The notes beneath the pieces are model-generated. The model did not search any database and was not told the origin of the DNA. It was given only the letters and a program-made list of their open reading frames with translations. Below are positions 42,493 through 50,811 of a stretch of 64,000 nt of DNA, piece by piece. The translations under genes and the position numbers were made by a program. Position 1 is the first letter of the stretch. Every line of letters begins with the position of its first letter. The stretch is from NCBI RefSeq assembly GCF_003663945.1, contig NZ_RCCH01000005.1:186001-250000 (forward strand), given 5' to 3'. Source of the DNA: Lacinutrix venerupis (GTDB lineage: Bacteria > Bacteroidota > Bacteroidia > Flavobacteriales > Flavobacteriaceae).

Positions 42493-44691
42493 TTAACTAT
42501 TTGCTTTTCCAATTAATTCGAAATCTAGGTGTCGTTTTACTAAATCGGCTTGTTTTACTTTTACAATAACTTCGTCTCCAAGCTGATACATTATTTTTGT
42601 TTTTTGTCCTATTAAAGCAAATTGATCTTGATCAAATTCATAGTAATCGCCTTTTATATCACGAGTTCTAACCATTCCTTCGCATTTATTAGAAATTATT
42701 TCTACATAAATTCCCCAATCTGTAACTCCAGAAATTACACCAACAAATTCTTCGTCTTGATGATCTTGCATAAAACGAATTTGCATGTATTTAATAGAGT
42801 CTCTTTCGGCTTTTGTTGCTAGATTTTCCATATTACTAGAGTGTTTACATTTTTCTTCGTAAACCTCCTCGTTTGCAGATTTTTCTCCATCTAAATACCT
42901 TTGTAATAAACGATGTGCCATAACATCTGGGTAACGACGAATTGGAGATGTAAAATGACTATAGTAGTCGAAAGCTAAACCATAATGACCAATATTATGT
43001 GTTGTATATTCTGCTTTAGACATAGTTCTAATAGCTAAAGTATCTACAAGATTTTGTTCTTTTTTACCTTGTACATCGTTTAATAACTTATTTAAAGAAG
43101 ATGCTATACCATTTTTACTATTAAAGTTAATTTTATGTCCAAATTTAGAGACAACGCCTTGCAAAGCCATTAATTTACTTTCGTCTGGCTCGTCATGTAC
43201 TCTGTAAACAAATGTTTTTTCTGGTTTTTGTTTACCAACAAATTCTGAAACCTTTCGGTTTGCTAATAACATAAATTCTTCAATTAATTTATTAGCATCT
43301 TTACTGGTTTTAAAAAATACTCCTATAGGATTTGAATCTTCATCTAAATTAAATTTAACTTCTACTTTATCAAAAGATATTGCACCATCTCGCATACGTC
43401 TTCCACGCATTATTTTTGCAAGTTCGTCCATTTTTAAAACAGCGTCTGCAATGGCTTGATCTGTTTTATATTCTTTTCCTGTTAATGAAACTTCGGCTGG
43501 AATGGTATTGTTTTTATTTTCTATAATGGCTTGTGCTTCTTCATATGCAAAACGTGCATCAGAGTAAGTTACTGTTCTACCAAACCATTCTTTTTTAATT
43601 TGTGCTTTATTATCGAGCTCAAAAACTGCAGAAAATGTATATTTTTCTTCATGCGGACGTAATGAACATGCACCATTACTTAAAATTTCTGGTAACATTG
43701 GCACTACTCTATCTACTAAATATACAGATGTTGCACGCTCGTAAGCTTCATCGTCTAAAACGGTTCCTTCTTGTAAATAATGCGAAACATCTGCTATATG
43801 AATTCCTATTTCGTAGTTTCCATTTTCTAAAACGGTAAAAGATAATGCATCATCAAAATCTTTAGCATCTTTTGGGTCTATGGTAAAGGTTAAATCTTTA
43901 CGCATATCTCGACGCTTTTTAATTTCTTCTGGTTGTATTTTTAAATCTATATTATTTGCATAATCTTCCACTTCTTTTGGAAACTCGTATGGTAAACCAT
44001 AATCTGCTAAAATGGCGTGAATTTCGGTATTATGTTCACCAGCTTTTCCTAATACTTTTAAAACTTTACCGTTAGGAGAATCGGCTTTTTCTGGCCAATC
44101 TTCTAGTGTTACAAGTACTTTATCACCATCTTCGGCCTTTAAAGTTTTGTTAATTGGTACAAAAATGTCTGTTTTCATTTTATTACCATCGACCACTACA
44201 AAAGCAAAATTATTATTTTTATGAAGTTGAATTATTCCAACATACTCTGTTTTAGCACGTTTAATAATTTTAGTTATTTCGCCTTCTAATTTGCCACGTT
44301 TTCTTCTTTTATAAACGTATAATTCTACTTCATCACCATTTAAAGCTTTATTAACATTGTTTGATGCTATATAGATATCATCTTCAAAATCATCGCAAAT
44401 AACGTATCCGTTACCACGTTGAGCTGCATCAAAAATTCCTGTATGGTATTCTGTATTATTTACTATTTGAAACTTACCACGATCTATTTCTTTAATCTCT
44501 TCTTTAGCTTTAAGTTGCGCTAATTTTTTTATAATCTGATTACGGCTACTAGCATCGTTAACGCCAAGTTTAGCTGCAATTTGTTTATAGTTAAAGGATT
44601 GGTTTCTATCTTTTTTTAAAATACTTAGAATTGTATTTGTTAGGTTGGAAATCTTGTTATGACTTGGTTTCCTATGTTTTTTTTTTGTCAT
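42493..44691 (-). CDS. rnr: Ribonuclease R
   Basis: 732-aa processive 3'-5' exoribonuclease degrading structured RNA. Domains in order: N-terminal winged helix (FNYKQIAAKLGVNDASSRNQI), cold-shock domains (RGNGYVICDDFEDDIYI), the RNB catalytic domain with acidic cluster FTIDPKDAKDFDDALSF near residues 270-287 and HIADVSHYLQEG, the HYGLAFDYYSHFTSPIRRYPDVMAHRLLQ motif, and a C-terminal S1 domain (EEFVGVISGVTDWGIYVEI). Complete. A TAGCTTTG box at 44783-44790 lies 92 bp upstream. Confidence 0.97.
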   Translation of the reverse strand: MTKKKHRKPSHNKISNLTNTILSILKKDRNQSFNYKQIAAKLGVNDASSRNQIIKKLAQLKAKEEIKEIDRGKFQIVNNTEYHTGIFDAAQRGNGYVICDDFEDDIYIASNNVNKALNGDEVELYVYKRRKRGKLEGEITKIIKRAKTEYVGIIQLHKNNNFAFVVVDGNKMKTDIFVPINKTLKAEDGDKVLVTLEDWPEKADSPNGKVLKVLGKAGEHNTEIHAILADYGLPYEFPKEVEDYANNIDLKIQPEEIKKRRDMRKDLTFTIDPKDAKDFDDALSFTVLENGNYEIGIHIADVSHYLQEGTVLDDEAYERATSVYLVDRVVPMLPEILSNGACSLRPHEEKYTFSAVFELDNKAQIKKEWFGRTVTYSDARFAYEEAQAIIENKNNTIPAEVSLTGKEYKTDQAIADAVLKMDELAKIMRGRRMRDGAISFDKVEVKFNLDEDSNPIGVFFKTSKDANKLIEEFMLLANRKVSEFVGKQKPEKTFVYRVHDEPDESKLMALQGVVSKFGHKINFNSKNGIASSLNKLLNDVQGKKEQNLVDTLAIRTMSKAEYTTHNIGHYGLAFDYYSHFTSPIRRYPDVMAHRLLQRYLDGEKSANEEVYEEKCKHSSNMENLATKAERDSIKYMQIRFMQDHQDEEFVGVISGVTDWGIYVEIISNKCEGMVRTRDIKGDYYEFDQDQFALIGQKTKIMYQLGDEVIVKVKQADLVKRHLDFELIGKANS

Positions 44692-44782
44692 TTAATTTGT
44701 AATCTAATTGAATTTCTAAGTTATGTGAAATTCTGTTATTTAAACTTAATTTATAAGGAGAAGATTGATTATTAAGTTTATA

Positions 44783-44790
44783 CAAAGCTA
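44783..44790 (-). promoter_or_regulatory. -7 box of rnr
   Basis: TAGCTTTG on the minus strand matches TAnnTTTG. Confidence 0.5.
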
Positions 44791-45510
44791 CGCTTTTAAT
44801 ATTTAATAGAAATTTATTTAATATTATGTTAACGTAAACACTTATTCACATATATATATATTATAATCTTTTTCTTTTAAAAATTTAAAAAAATAATAAT
44901 GATTATTATAGCTTGTTAATAGCGGTATAACTTTTTTAGCCAATAGTTGTAAATGTTACTTTTCTGTTTCTGCTAACACGTTATAAACATCTTAAAGTAT
45001 TGATTTTTACATAAATTAATAACACTATTAACAACTGTTTATAACGTTAGTTGACAACCTTTTTTTAATAAGTATTTTATTTTTTAGTGTTTGTATATCC
45101 ATTTTTTTTAATGATAATTAACCAAAAGAAAATAGATAACTTTTTTGGTGTTTATATTTATATTTTTGTTTGAAAAATTTATTGAATAATCCTAATAAAA
45201 GTTTTAAAAAACTATGATTAGATATTAACAAATAGTCAATATTAAAAGATGTAGTTGTTAACAGTTTTACATTTTATGTTTATATGCATTAGTTTACATT
45301 ATATAAAACCTTATTAGTGATGTATTTGATAACCAAAATAAAGCATTTGGTAACATTTTTTTAAATTTTTAATTTATATTATTTAGCATTGCAGTTAAGT
45401 TTTGAAATTTCATACTAATCATTAAATATATATTTATAAAATCAAGTTAAGGGATGGTTTTATAATTTAATAATGGATTAAATAAATAGCTATTAATCAA
45501 TTATTTAAAA

Positions 45511-45541
45511 ACTTGAGTATTTATTTACTCAAGTTTTTTTT
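45511..45541 (+). terminator. Stand-alone intrinsic terminator in the AT-rich gap
   Basis: Stem ACTTGAGTA/TACTCAAGT with flanking A and T runs. No gene on the plus strand precedes it, so it either ends an unannotated RNA or blocks transcription into rpiB. Confidence 0.75.
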
Positions 45542-45613
45542 ATTTAATTAAGTTTTAATAACATATTAATGTTTTAAAAAAGCGTTTTATTAAATTTACA
45601 GCATTAAATAAAA

Positions 45614-45621
45614 TAATTTTG
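45614..45621 (+). promoter_or_regulatory. -7 box of rpiB operon
   Basis: TAATTTTG matches TAnnTTTG, 38 bp before the rpiB ATG. Confidence 0.5.
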
Positions 45622-45658
45622 TTTTCGATAAAAAACGAAACAAATAATAAATTAGATT

Positions 45659-46087
45659 ATGACTATTTCTATAGGAAACGACCACGCTGGAACAGATTAC
45701 AAATTTGCTATTATAAAACATTTAGAAAGTAATGGAATAGCCATTATAAATCAAGGAACAGATGCTACCGATAGTGTAGATTATCCAGATTTTGTACATC
45801 CTGTTGCAAATGATGTTGAAAAAAATAATGCTGAATTTGGTATATTAATTTGTGGTAGTGCAAATGGTGTTGCCATGACAGCTAATAAACACCAAGGAAT
45901 ACGTGCAGGAATTTGCTGGACAAAAGAAATTACAGCTTTAACAAGGCAACATAATAATGCAAATATAATTTGTATTCCAGCTCGATTTACAGCTTTACAA
46001 CAGGCTATAGAAATGGTAGATACATTTTTAAATACTAAATTTGAAGGTGGAAGACACCAAAATAGAGTAGACAAAATACCTTGTTAA
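45659..46087 (+). CDS. rpiB: Ribose-5-phosphate isomerase B
   Basis: 142-aa pentose phosphate isomerase of the RpiB/LacAB fold, interconverting ribose 5-phosphate and ribulose 5-phosphate. It starts MTISIGNDHAGTDYKFAI (the GNDHAG motif) and contains the catalytic Cys segment GILICGSANGVAMTANKHQGIRAGIC plus HNNANIICIPARF. Normal length. Its TAA is directly followed by the TTG start of the CDF gene, so they form an operon. Confidence 0.95.
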   Translation: MTISIGNDHAGTDYKFAIIKHLESNGIAIINQGTDATDSVDYPDFVHPVANDVEKNNAEFGILICGSANGVAMTANKHQGIRAGICWTKEITALTRQHNNANIICIPARFTALQQAIEMVDTFLNTKFEGGRHQNRVDKIPC

Positions 46088-47005
46088 TTGTCACAAAACC
46101 ATCAACATAACCATACACATGATCATGTTAATTTAAAAGGAAGAAACTTATTAATTTCTATACTTTTAAATATAATAATTACTGTTGCCCAAATTATTGG
46201 TGGATTATTATCTGGAAGTCTTGCTTTATTAAGTGATGCCTTACATAATTTTAGCGATGTTGTATCACTTATAATTAGCTATATAGCAGATAAATTAACA
46301 AAAAGAAAAGCTTCACTACATAAAACATTTGGCTATAAACGTGCCGAAATTTTAGCTGCTTTTATAAATTCTTCAACATTAATAATAGTTGCTATTTTAC
46401 TTATTATAGAAGCTATAAAAAGGTTTAAAAACCCTCAGGAAATAGAAAGTAGTCTAGTTATTTGGTTATCCTTTATAGCAATTCTTGGAAATGGATTTAG
46501 CGTATTATTACTTAAAAAAGATAGTAAATCTAATATGAATATGCGTAGTGCGTATTTACATCTTTTAACAGATATGATGGCTAGTGTAGCCGTTTTAATA
46601 GGTGGATTATTAATGAAGTTTTACAATTTATTTTGGGTAGATAGCGCTTTAACACTAGCTATTGCTATTTATTTAATTTGGATGGGCTTTCATTTACTTA
46701 AAGAATCTACAAAAGTATTAATGTTGTTTACTCCAGACACAATTCCTATAGAATTAATAATTAAAAAATTAAATGCTTTTAAAGAAATAAAAAACGTACA
46801 TCACGTACATGTTTGGCAATTAAATGAAGAAGAAATACATTTTGAAGCTCATGTAGATTTTGAACATAATATAACATTAACAGAATTTGATGTTATTCTA
46901 ACTAAAATAGAAAAACTATTATTTAAAGAATTTGATATCAATCATGTTAACATTCAACCAGAATTTGAAAAAGATGATGTTAAAGATGTAATTGTGCAAG
47001 ATTAA
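46088..47005 (+). CDS. Cation diffusion facilitator metal exporter
   Basis: 305-aa CDF transporter exporting Zn2+ or related divalent cations in exchange for protons. The His-rich N-terminus (SQNHQHNHTHDH) is followed by six membrane helices with metal-site motifs ALLSDALHNFSDVVS and LHLLTDMMAS, then a cytoplasmic C-terminal domain with HHVHVWQLNEEEIHFEAHVD. TTG at 46088 is the only start that keeps the His-rich segment and first helix; no in-frame ATG occurs until the middle of the gene. It abuts the rpiB stop with no gap. Confidence 0.92.
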   Translation: MSQNHQHNHTHDHVNLKGRNLLISILLNIIITVAQIIGGLLSGSLALLSDALHNFSDVVSLIISYIADKLTKRKASLHKTFGYKRAEILAAFINSSTLIIVAILLIIEAIKRFKNPQEIESSLVIWLSFIAILGNGFSVLLLKKDSKSNMNMRSAYLHLLTDMMASVAVLIGGLLMKFYNLFWVDSALTLAIAIYLIWMGFHLLKESTKVLMLFTPDTIPIELIIKKLNAFKEIKNVHHVHVWQLNEEEIHFEAHVDFEHNITLTEFDVILTKIEKLLFKEFDINHVNIQPEFEKDDVKDVIVQD

Positions 47006-47008
47006 ATT

Positions 47009-47455
47009 ATGATAACAATTAAAATTAAAGCTTTTAATGAATTTACAATACAAGAATTATATAATTTACTTCAATTACGAAGTGAAGTTTTTGTAGTAGA
47101 GCAAAACTGTGTATATCAAGACATAGATTTTAAAGATCAAAAAGCATTACATGTTATTGGTTACAAAAACGAAAAAATAGTAGCTTATACTCGCATATTT
47201 AGACCTGGTGATTATTTTAAATTGTCAAGTATTGGTAGAGTAGTGGTTGCTAAAAACCAAAGGCAACATAAGTATGGTTATGATATTATGAATGCATCTA
47301 TTATAGCTATTAAAAAATATTTTAATACATCAGAAATTAAAATCTCGGCACAATGTTATTTAAAAAAATTTTATAATAATTTAGAATTTTTTGAAGTGGG
47401 AGAGGAGTATCTTGAAGATGGAATTCCACACATTGGAATGCTGTATAAAAAATAA
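47009..47455 (+). CDS. ElaA-like GNAT acetyltransferase
   Basis: 148 aa. ELYNLLQLRSEVFVVEQNCVYQDIDFKDQKALHVIGY is the ElaA signature opening, followed by the acetyl-CoA-binding region IGRVVVAKNQRQHKYGYDIM and a C-terminal FYNNLEFFEVGEEYLEDGIPHIGM. The acceptor substrate is unknown. It begins 3 bp after the CDF stop and ends the rpiB operon; a weak hairpin AAAGTCTGT/ACAGACTTT follows at 47458-47487. Confidence 0.9.
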   Translation: MITIKIKAFNEFTIQELYNLLQLRSEVFVVEQNCVYQDIDFKDQKALHVIGYKNEKIVAYTRIFRPGDYFKLSSIGRVVVAKNQRQHKYGYDIMNASIIAIKKYFNTSEIKISAQCYLKKFYNNLEFFEVGEEYLEDGIPHIGMLYKK

Positions 47456-47738
47456 AAAAAGTCTGTATAAATTTTTACACAGACTTTATAAGTAAAAAAC
47501 TCTACTAAAAATTATTTACTTACATATAATTGATTAATAGCATACCAAACATAAATGTTCTTTTTAATTAAAAGAAAAAATACGGTTCAGTTTCAAAATT
47601 ATTTGTTTAAAAACAAATTATAAGATAAAGTGTAAATTGTAAGAGATAAACAGTAGTGTATTTTAACCTTGTTAATTAACACTTAGAAGATTACATAAAA
47701 AAATAGCTTAATAGAAGTATTACTACAATAGTATGTTT

Positions 47739-48605
47739 TTACTCAGATTTGCCAACATAAGTTATTAAAATTTCCACACGTCTATCGAATTTTGGTTCTC
47801 CACCAAGAGGAAATTTTCTGCGTAAACCTACATATTTCATACGTTTTTTATCTACACCTTTTCTTGCTAAATAATCGTAAATATATTTAGCTCTTGCTAC
47901 AGATAAGTTTCTTTTTCTTGTTTTTTTATCTACTGCATCACGACTGTTTTGAGTACAGCACACGTGACCTTGAATAGTAAAATAAATATTTTTATTATCA
48001 ACCATTATTTTAGCCAATTCCTCTAATGTTTTTCTAGAATCTGAGGTTACATAACTATAACTTGTTTTAAAATAAATTTTATCTAAACGTATTTTATCGC
48101 CTTTTTTTATAGTACCTTTTTTAATATCGTTTGTTGTTTTTTCTTTTAGACCATCGTCTACATCAACATTTTCTTCGATACTATTTTCTATCTGTTTTTT
48201 ATTAATTTTTTTAGTTACAATTATTTCTACTTTCCTATTTAAACCACGAATTTGGTGTACTTCATCTTCATGTAAAACTTTTAAAAGTATTTCTCCTTTT
48301 CCGTTTACATTTGTTATTAAATTAGGATCTATACCATAGCCAGAAAACATTTCTTTTATAGCGTCTGCACGATTTTGAGATAATTGTAAGTTATATTCAT
48401 TAGAACCTCTATCGTCTGTAAAACCATAGATAGAAACTTTTTCTACTGGAATACTATCTAACGATGAAATAAAGAGTAGTAGCCTATTTTCTTCGGTTAA
48501 TGGTACGATATATTTATCTGTATCAAAATATACATCGTGTGTAAATTGAGTTTGAGAAAACCCAAAATAGGAAACAAAAAATAATATGGTGATTAAAAAT
48601 TTCAT
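47739..48605 (-). CDS. Protein with two OmpA-like domains
   Basis: 288 aa, signal peptide ending FGFSQ. Two peptidoglycan-binding OmpA C-like domains in tandem: residues ~22-115 (VYFDTDKYIVPLTEENRLLLF, IYGFTDDRGSNEYNLQLSQNRADAIKEMF) and ~165-288 (IYFKTSYSYVTSDSRKTLEELA, IQGHVCC, NLSVARAKYIYDYLARKGV). There is no beta-barrel. The second domain replaces the usual TD after GH with CC. Probably anchors the envelope to peptidoglycan. It lies 50 bp downstream of the S41 protease gene. Confidence 0.85.
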   Translation of the reverse strand: MKFLITILFFVSYFGFSQTQFTHDVYFDTDKYIVPLTEENRLLLFISSLDSIPVEKVSIYGFTDDRGSNEYNLQLSQNRADAIKEMFSGYGIDPNLITNVNGKGEILLKVLHEDEVHQIRGLNRKVEIIVTKKINKKQIENSIEENVDVDDGLKEKTTNDIKKGTIKKGDKIRLDKIYFKTSYSYVTSDSRKTLEELAKIMVDNKNIYFTIQGHVCCTQNSRDAVDKKTRKRNLSVARAKYIYDYLARKGVDKKRMKYVGLRRKFPLGGEPKFDRRVEILITYVGKSE

Positions 48606-48655
48606 TTTAATAAATAGATTATTATATAAATTAATCTATAATAATTTATATGTTT

Positions 48656-50302
48656 TTAGTTTAAATAGCTATTATATTTAATAGGATTAGCTAATATTTC
48701 TGTAGCTTTTTTTATTTCTTTATTATGTAGTTTATAATACTCATACAATCCTTCTCTGTATACATAACGTTTAATAATTTCATCATTTAATAAACTCATA
48801 AGTTGAGATTTATTGTCGTCTACAGCTTTTAATTTTGCTTGACCTAAATTTTGGATTAATGTATTATAATCGCGTTTTATATCATCGTCTAAATTTTCAG
48901 ATTTTGCAATTTCTAGTGCTTTATTTAAAGACTTTTCAGTATCGGTTTCAAAAGAAAAATTTGAAGCTTTTAAGAAATTTTTAAAATCATTAAAATCTGA
49001 ATTTGTAAACTCCCAATTGTTTATATCTTTAATATTTTGATGTTCGTAATAGTATTTTGTTGCATAATCAAATACACTTTGATTGCTTAAAATAGCTTTA
49101 GTAATTGCAGAGTTTTTAGAGTAATCTAATGCTTCGTCTGGAAAAACACCACCACCATCAAATACTTTTCTACCGTTTTTAGTTTTAAAAACGTTATAAT
49201 CTTTTTGTTTTACACGTATTGCATTTCCTTTTTCATCTTTATTCCAGTAGTCTAAAGCTTGTATACAACGACCAGACGGTGTATAATAACGAGAAATGGT
49301 TACTTTTAACTGCGTACCATAAGTTAATTTTTTAGGGCGTTGTACTAAGCCTTTTCCAAAACTTCTCGATCCTACAATTACTGCTCTATCTAAATCTTGT
49401 AAAGTACCAGAAACAATTTCACTAGCTGATGCACTACTACCGTTTATAAGTACAATTACTGGTATTTCGGTATCTATAGGATCTTTTTTTGTATAGTATG
49501 TTCTATTATATTTTTTAACCTTAGATTTTGTTGTAACTACTAATTGATTTTTTGGAACAAATAAATTAACAATATTTACAGCTTCTCTTAATAATCCACC
49601 AGGATTTCCACGTAAATCTAGTATAATATTTTTTGCACCTTGTGCTTTTAAATCTTTTAAGGCGTAACCGGTTTGTTGTGAAGCTTTTTCATTAAATTTT
49701 CCTAATACAATATAACCTGTCGTTTCATTTATTAATGAAAAATGCGGGACTGCATTTATTTCTATTTCACTTCGTTTTACTGTTGTATTAGCAGTTTTGC
49801 CTTGTCTTACATAAGTAATTTGTGCTTCAGAATTTGGAATTCCTTTAAGCAGGTTTCCTGCATCATCTTTATAATCTGATACTACTTGGCCATCTATTTC
49901 TATAATTTCGTCTCCTGCTTTTAAACCAGCTTTATCTGCTGGATAACCTTTGTATGGTTCGACAATTAATAATTTATCTTTTAAAATACGTACTTGTGCG
50001 CCTACTCCTGTATAATCTCCTGTTCTTTTAATTCTAGCTGCTTCTACATCTTGTTCGTTATAAAACTTAGTATAAGGATCTAACTCATTTAGCATATTTT
50101 TAATGGCATTATCCATTAATTCTCCAGGATTTGTTTCGTCTACATAATTCATATTCAACTCTTTAAAAAGAGTTGTAAATATTTCAATTTGCTTTGCAAT
50201 TTCAAAAAAATCGCTATTGTAGGATTTAAATGCAGAACCTGTAAGTAAAATTGTAAGTGCTAGAACAGGAATTAGTACTTTTTGTTTTAATAATTTTTTC
50301 AT
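48656..50302 (-). CDS. S41 family carboxy-terminal processing protease
   Basis: 548-aa periplasmic protease. A signal anchor is followed by a PDZ domain (GVGAQVRILKDKLLIVEPYKGYPADKAGLKAGDEIIEIDG) and an S41 catalytic domain with the nucleophile Ser in LINGSSASASEIVSGTLQD (near residue 288) and the Lys of VGSRSFGKGLVQ (near 315). The C-terminal ~150 residues are helical. It lies 4 bp after rnpA on the same strand, a tight coupling with an RNA-processing gene that has no obvious functional reason. Confidence 0.93.
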   Translation of the reverse strand: MKKLLKQKVLIPVLALTILLTGSAFKSYNSDFFEIAKQIEIFTTLFKELNMNYVDETNPGELMDNAIKNMLNELDPYTKFYNEQDVEAARIKRTGDYTGVGAQVRILKDKLLIVEPYKGYPADKAGLKAGDEIIEIDGQVVSDYKDDAGNLLKGIPNSEAQITYVRQGKTANTTVKRSEIEINAVPHFSLINETTGYIVLGKFNEKASQQTGYALKDLKAQGAKNIILDLRGNPGGLLREAVNIVNLFVPKNQLVVTTKSKVKKYNRTYYTKKDPIDTEIPVIVLINGSSASASEIVSGTLQDLDRAVIVGSRSFGKGLVQRPKKLTYGTQLKVTISRYYTPSGRCIQALDYWNKDEKGNAIRVKQKDYNVFKTKNGRKVFDGGGVFPDEALDYSKNSAITKAILSNQSVFDYATKYYYEHQNIKDINNWEFTNSDFNDFKNFLKASNFSFETDTEKSLNKALEIAKSENLDDDIKRDYNTLIQNLGQAKLKAVDDNKSQLMSLLNDEIIKRYVYREGLYEYYKLHNKEIKKATEILANPIKYNSYLN

Positions 50303-50306
50303 AGTT

Positions 50307-50672
50307 CTATAAGTTAGAAATAGTATCTGTAAATTTTGTTAATGCTTTCTTCATTTTGGTATTAACCAATTCAAAATCTGGCATATCTTTACTAATATAT
50401 AAAATCATTAACGCATAATTGTTAACATCATTATTAATTAACATGCTTTTATTTAATCTATAAGCTTCACGTAGTAAACGTTTTATACGAATTCTATCTA
50501 CAGCTTTTTTAAAATTACGCTTACTAACCGAAACACCAACTTTACGAGAATCTCCACATTTTAAATAGACTAACCGCAAAGGATATGCCGAAACCGATTT
50601 TCCTTCGAGAAATAATTGTTCGATAGTTTTTTGGCTTTTAAGTTTTTCGTGTTTGTTATAGGTAAGTTTCAT
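50307..50672 (-). CDS. rnpA: Ribonuclease P protein component
   Basis: 121-aa protein subunit of RNase P, which matures tRNA 5' ends. I chose ATG 50670-50672 (MKLTYNKHEKLKSQKTIEQLF); the longer upstream frame adds a hydrophobic segment not found in RnpA. The signature RNR-like region is KVGVSVSKRNFKKAVDRIRIKRLLREAYR. No rpmH lies beside it, unlike the classical order; the S41 protease gene follows 4 bp later. The gene's closeness to a possible origin is in line with many genomes. Confidence 0.93.
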   Translation of the reverse strand: MKLTYNKHEKLKSQKTIEQLFLEGKSVSAYPLRLVYLKCGDSRKVGVSVSKRNFKKAVDRIRIKRLLREAYRLNKSMLINNDVNNYALMILYISKDMPDFELVNTKMKKALTKFTDTISNL

Positions 50673-50762
50673 TATATAGTAAAAGAAAGTGCTACTTTTT
50701 AAAAATAGCAATAAGATGCTAATATACAAACATCAAGTAGAAATTAAATTTTTAAGAAAATA

Positions 50763-50788
50763 AAAAACCTCATCAATTGATGAGGTTT
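50763..50788. terminator. Terminator after M1 peptidase gene
   Basis: Perfect stem AAAACCTCATC/GATGAGGTTTT with T-rich tract on the minus strand. Confidence 0.85.
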
Positions 50789-50811
50789 TAAACTTATATT
50801 TTAAGAGATTT

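Larger units (their letters stand above)
44692..45658. other. 967-bp AT-rich gene-free region, candidate replication origin
   Basis: No ORF or RNA gene recognised between divergent rnr and rpiB. It is extremely AT-rich. It contains a DnaA-box-like TTATTCACA (44842-44850), and a 12-bp inverted repeat ACGTTATAAACA (44978-44989) / TGTTTATAACGT (45036-45047) whose cores TTATAAACA differ from the TTATCCACA box at two bases. A stand-alone terminator lies at 45511-45541. Three parS-like sites, mnmG and rnpA lie within about 21 kb. These points suggest oriC, but GC skew and a denser DnaA box cluster were not demonstrable by eye. Confidence 0.35.

Noticed and set aside
50673-50729. 19-residue hydrophobic extension of RnpA
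   Set aside because: RnpA is a soluble basic protein and the family start matches MKLTYNKHEK.
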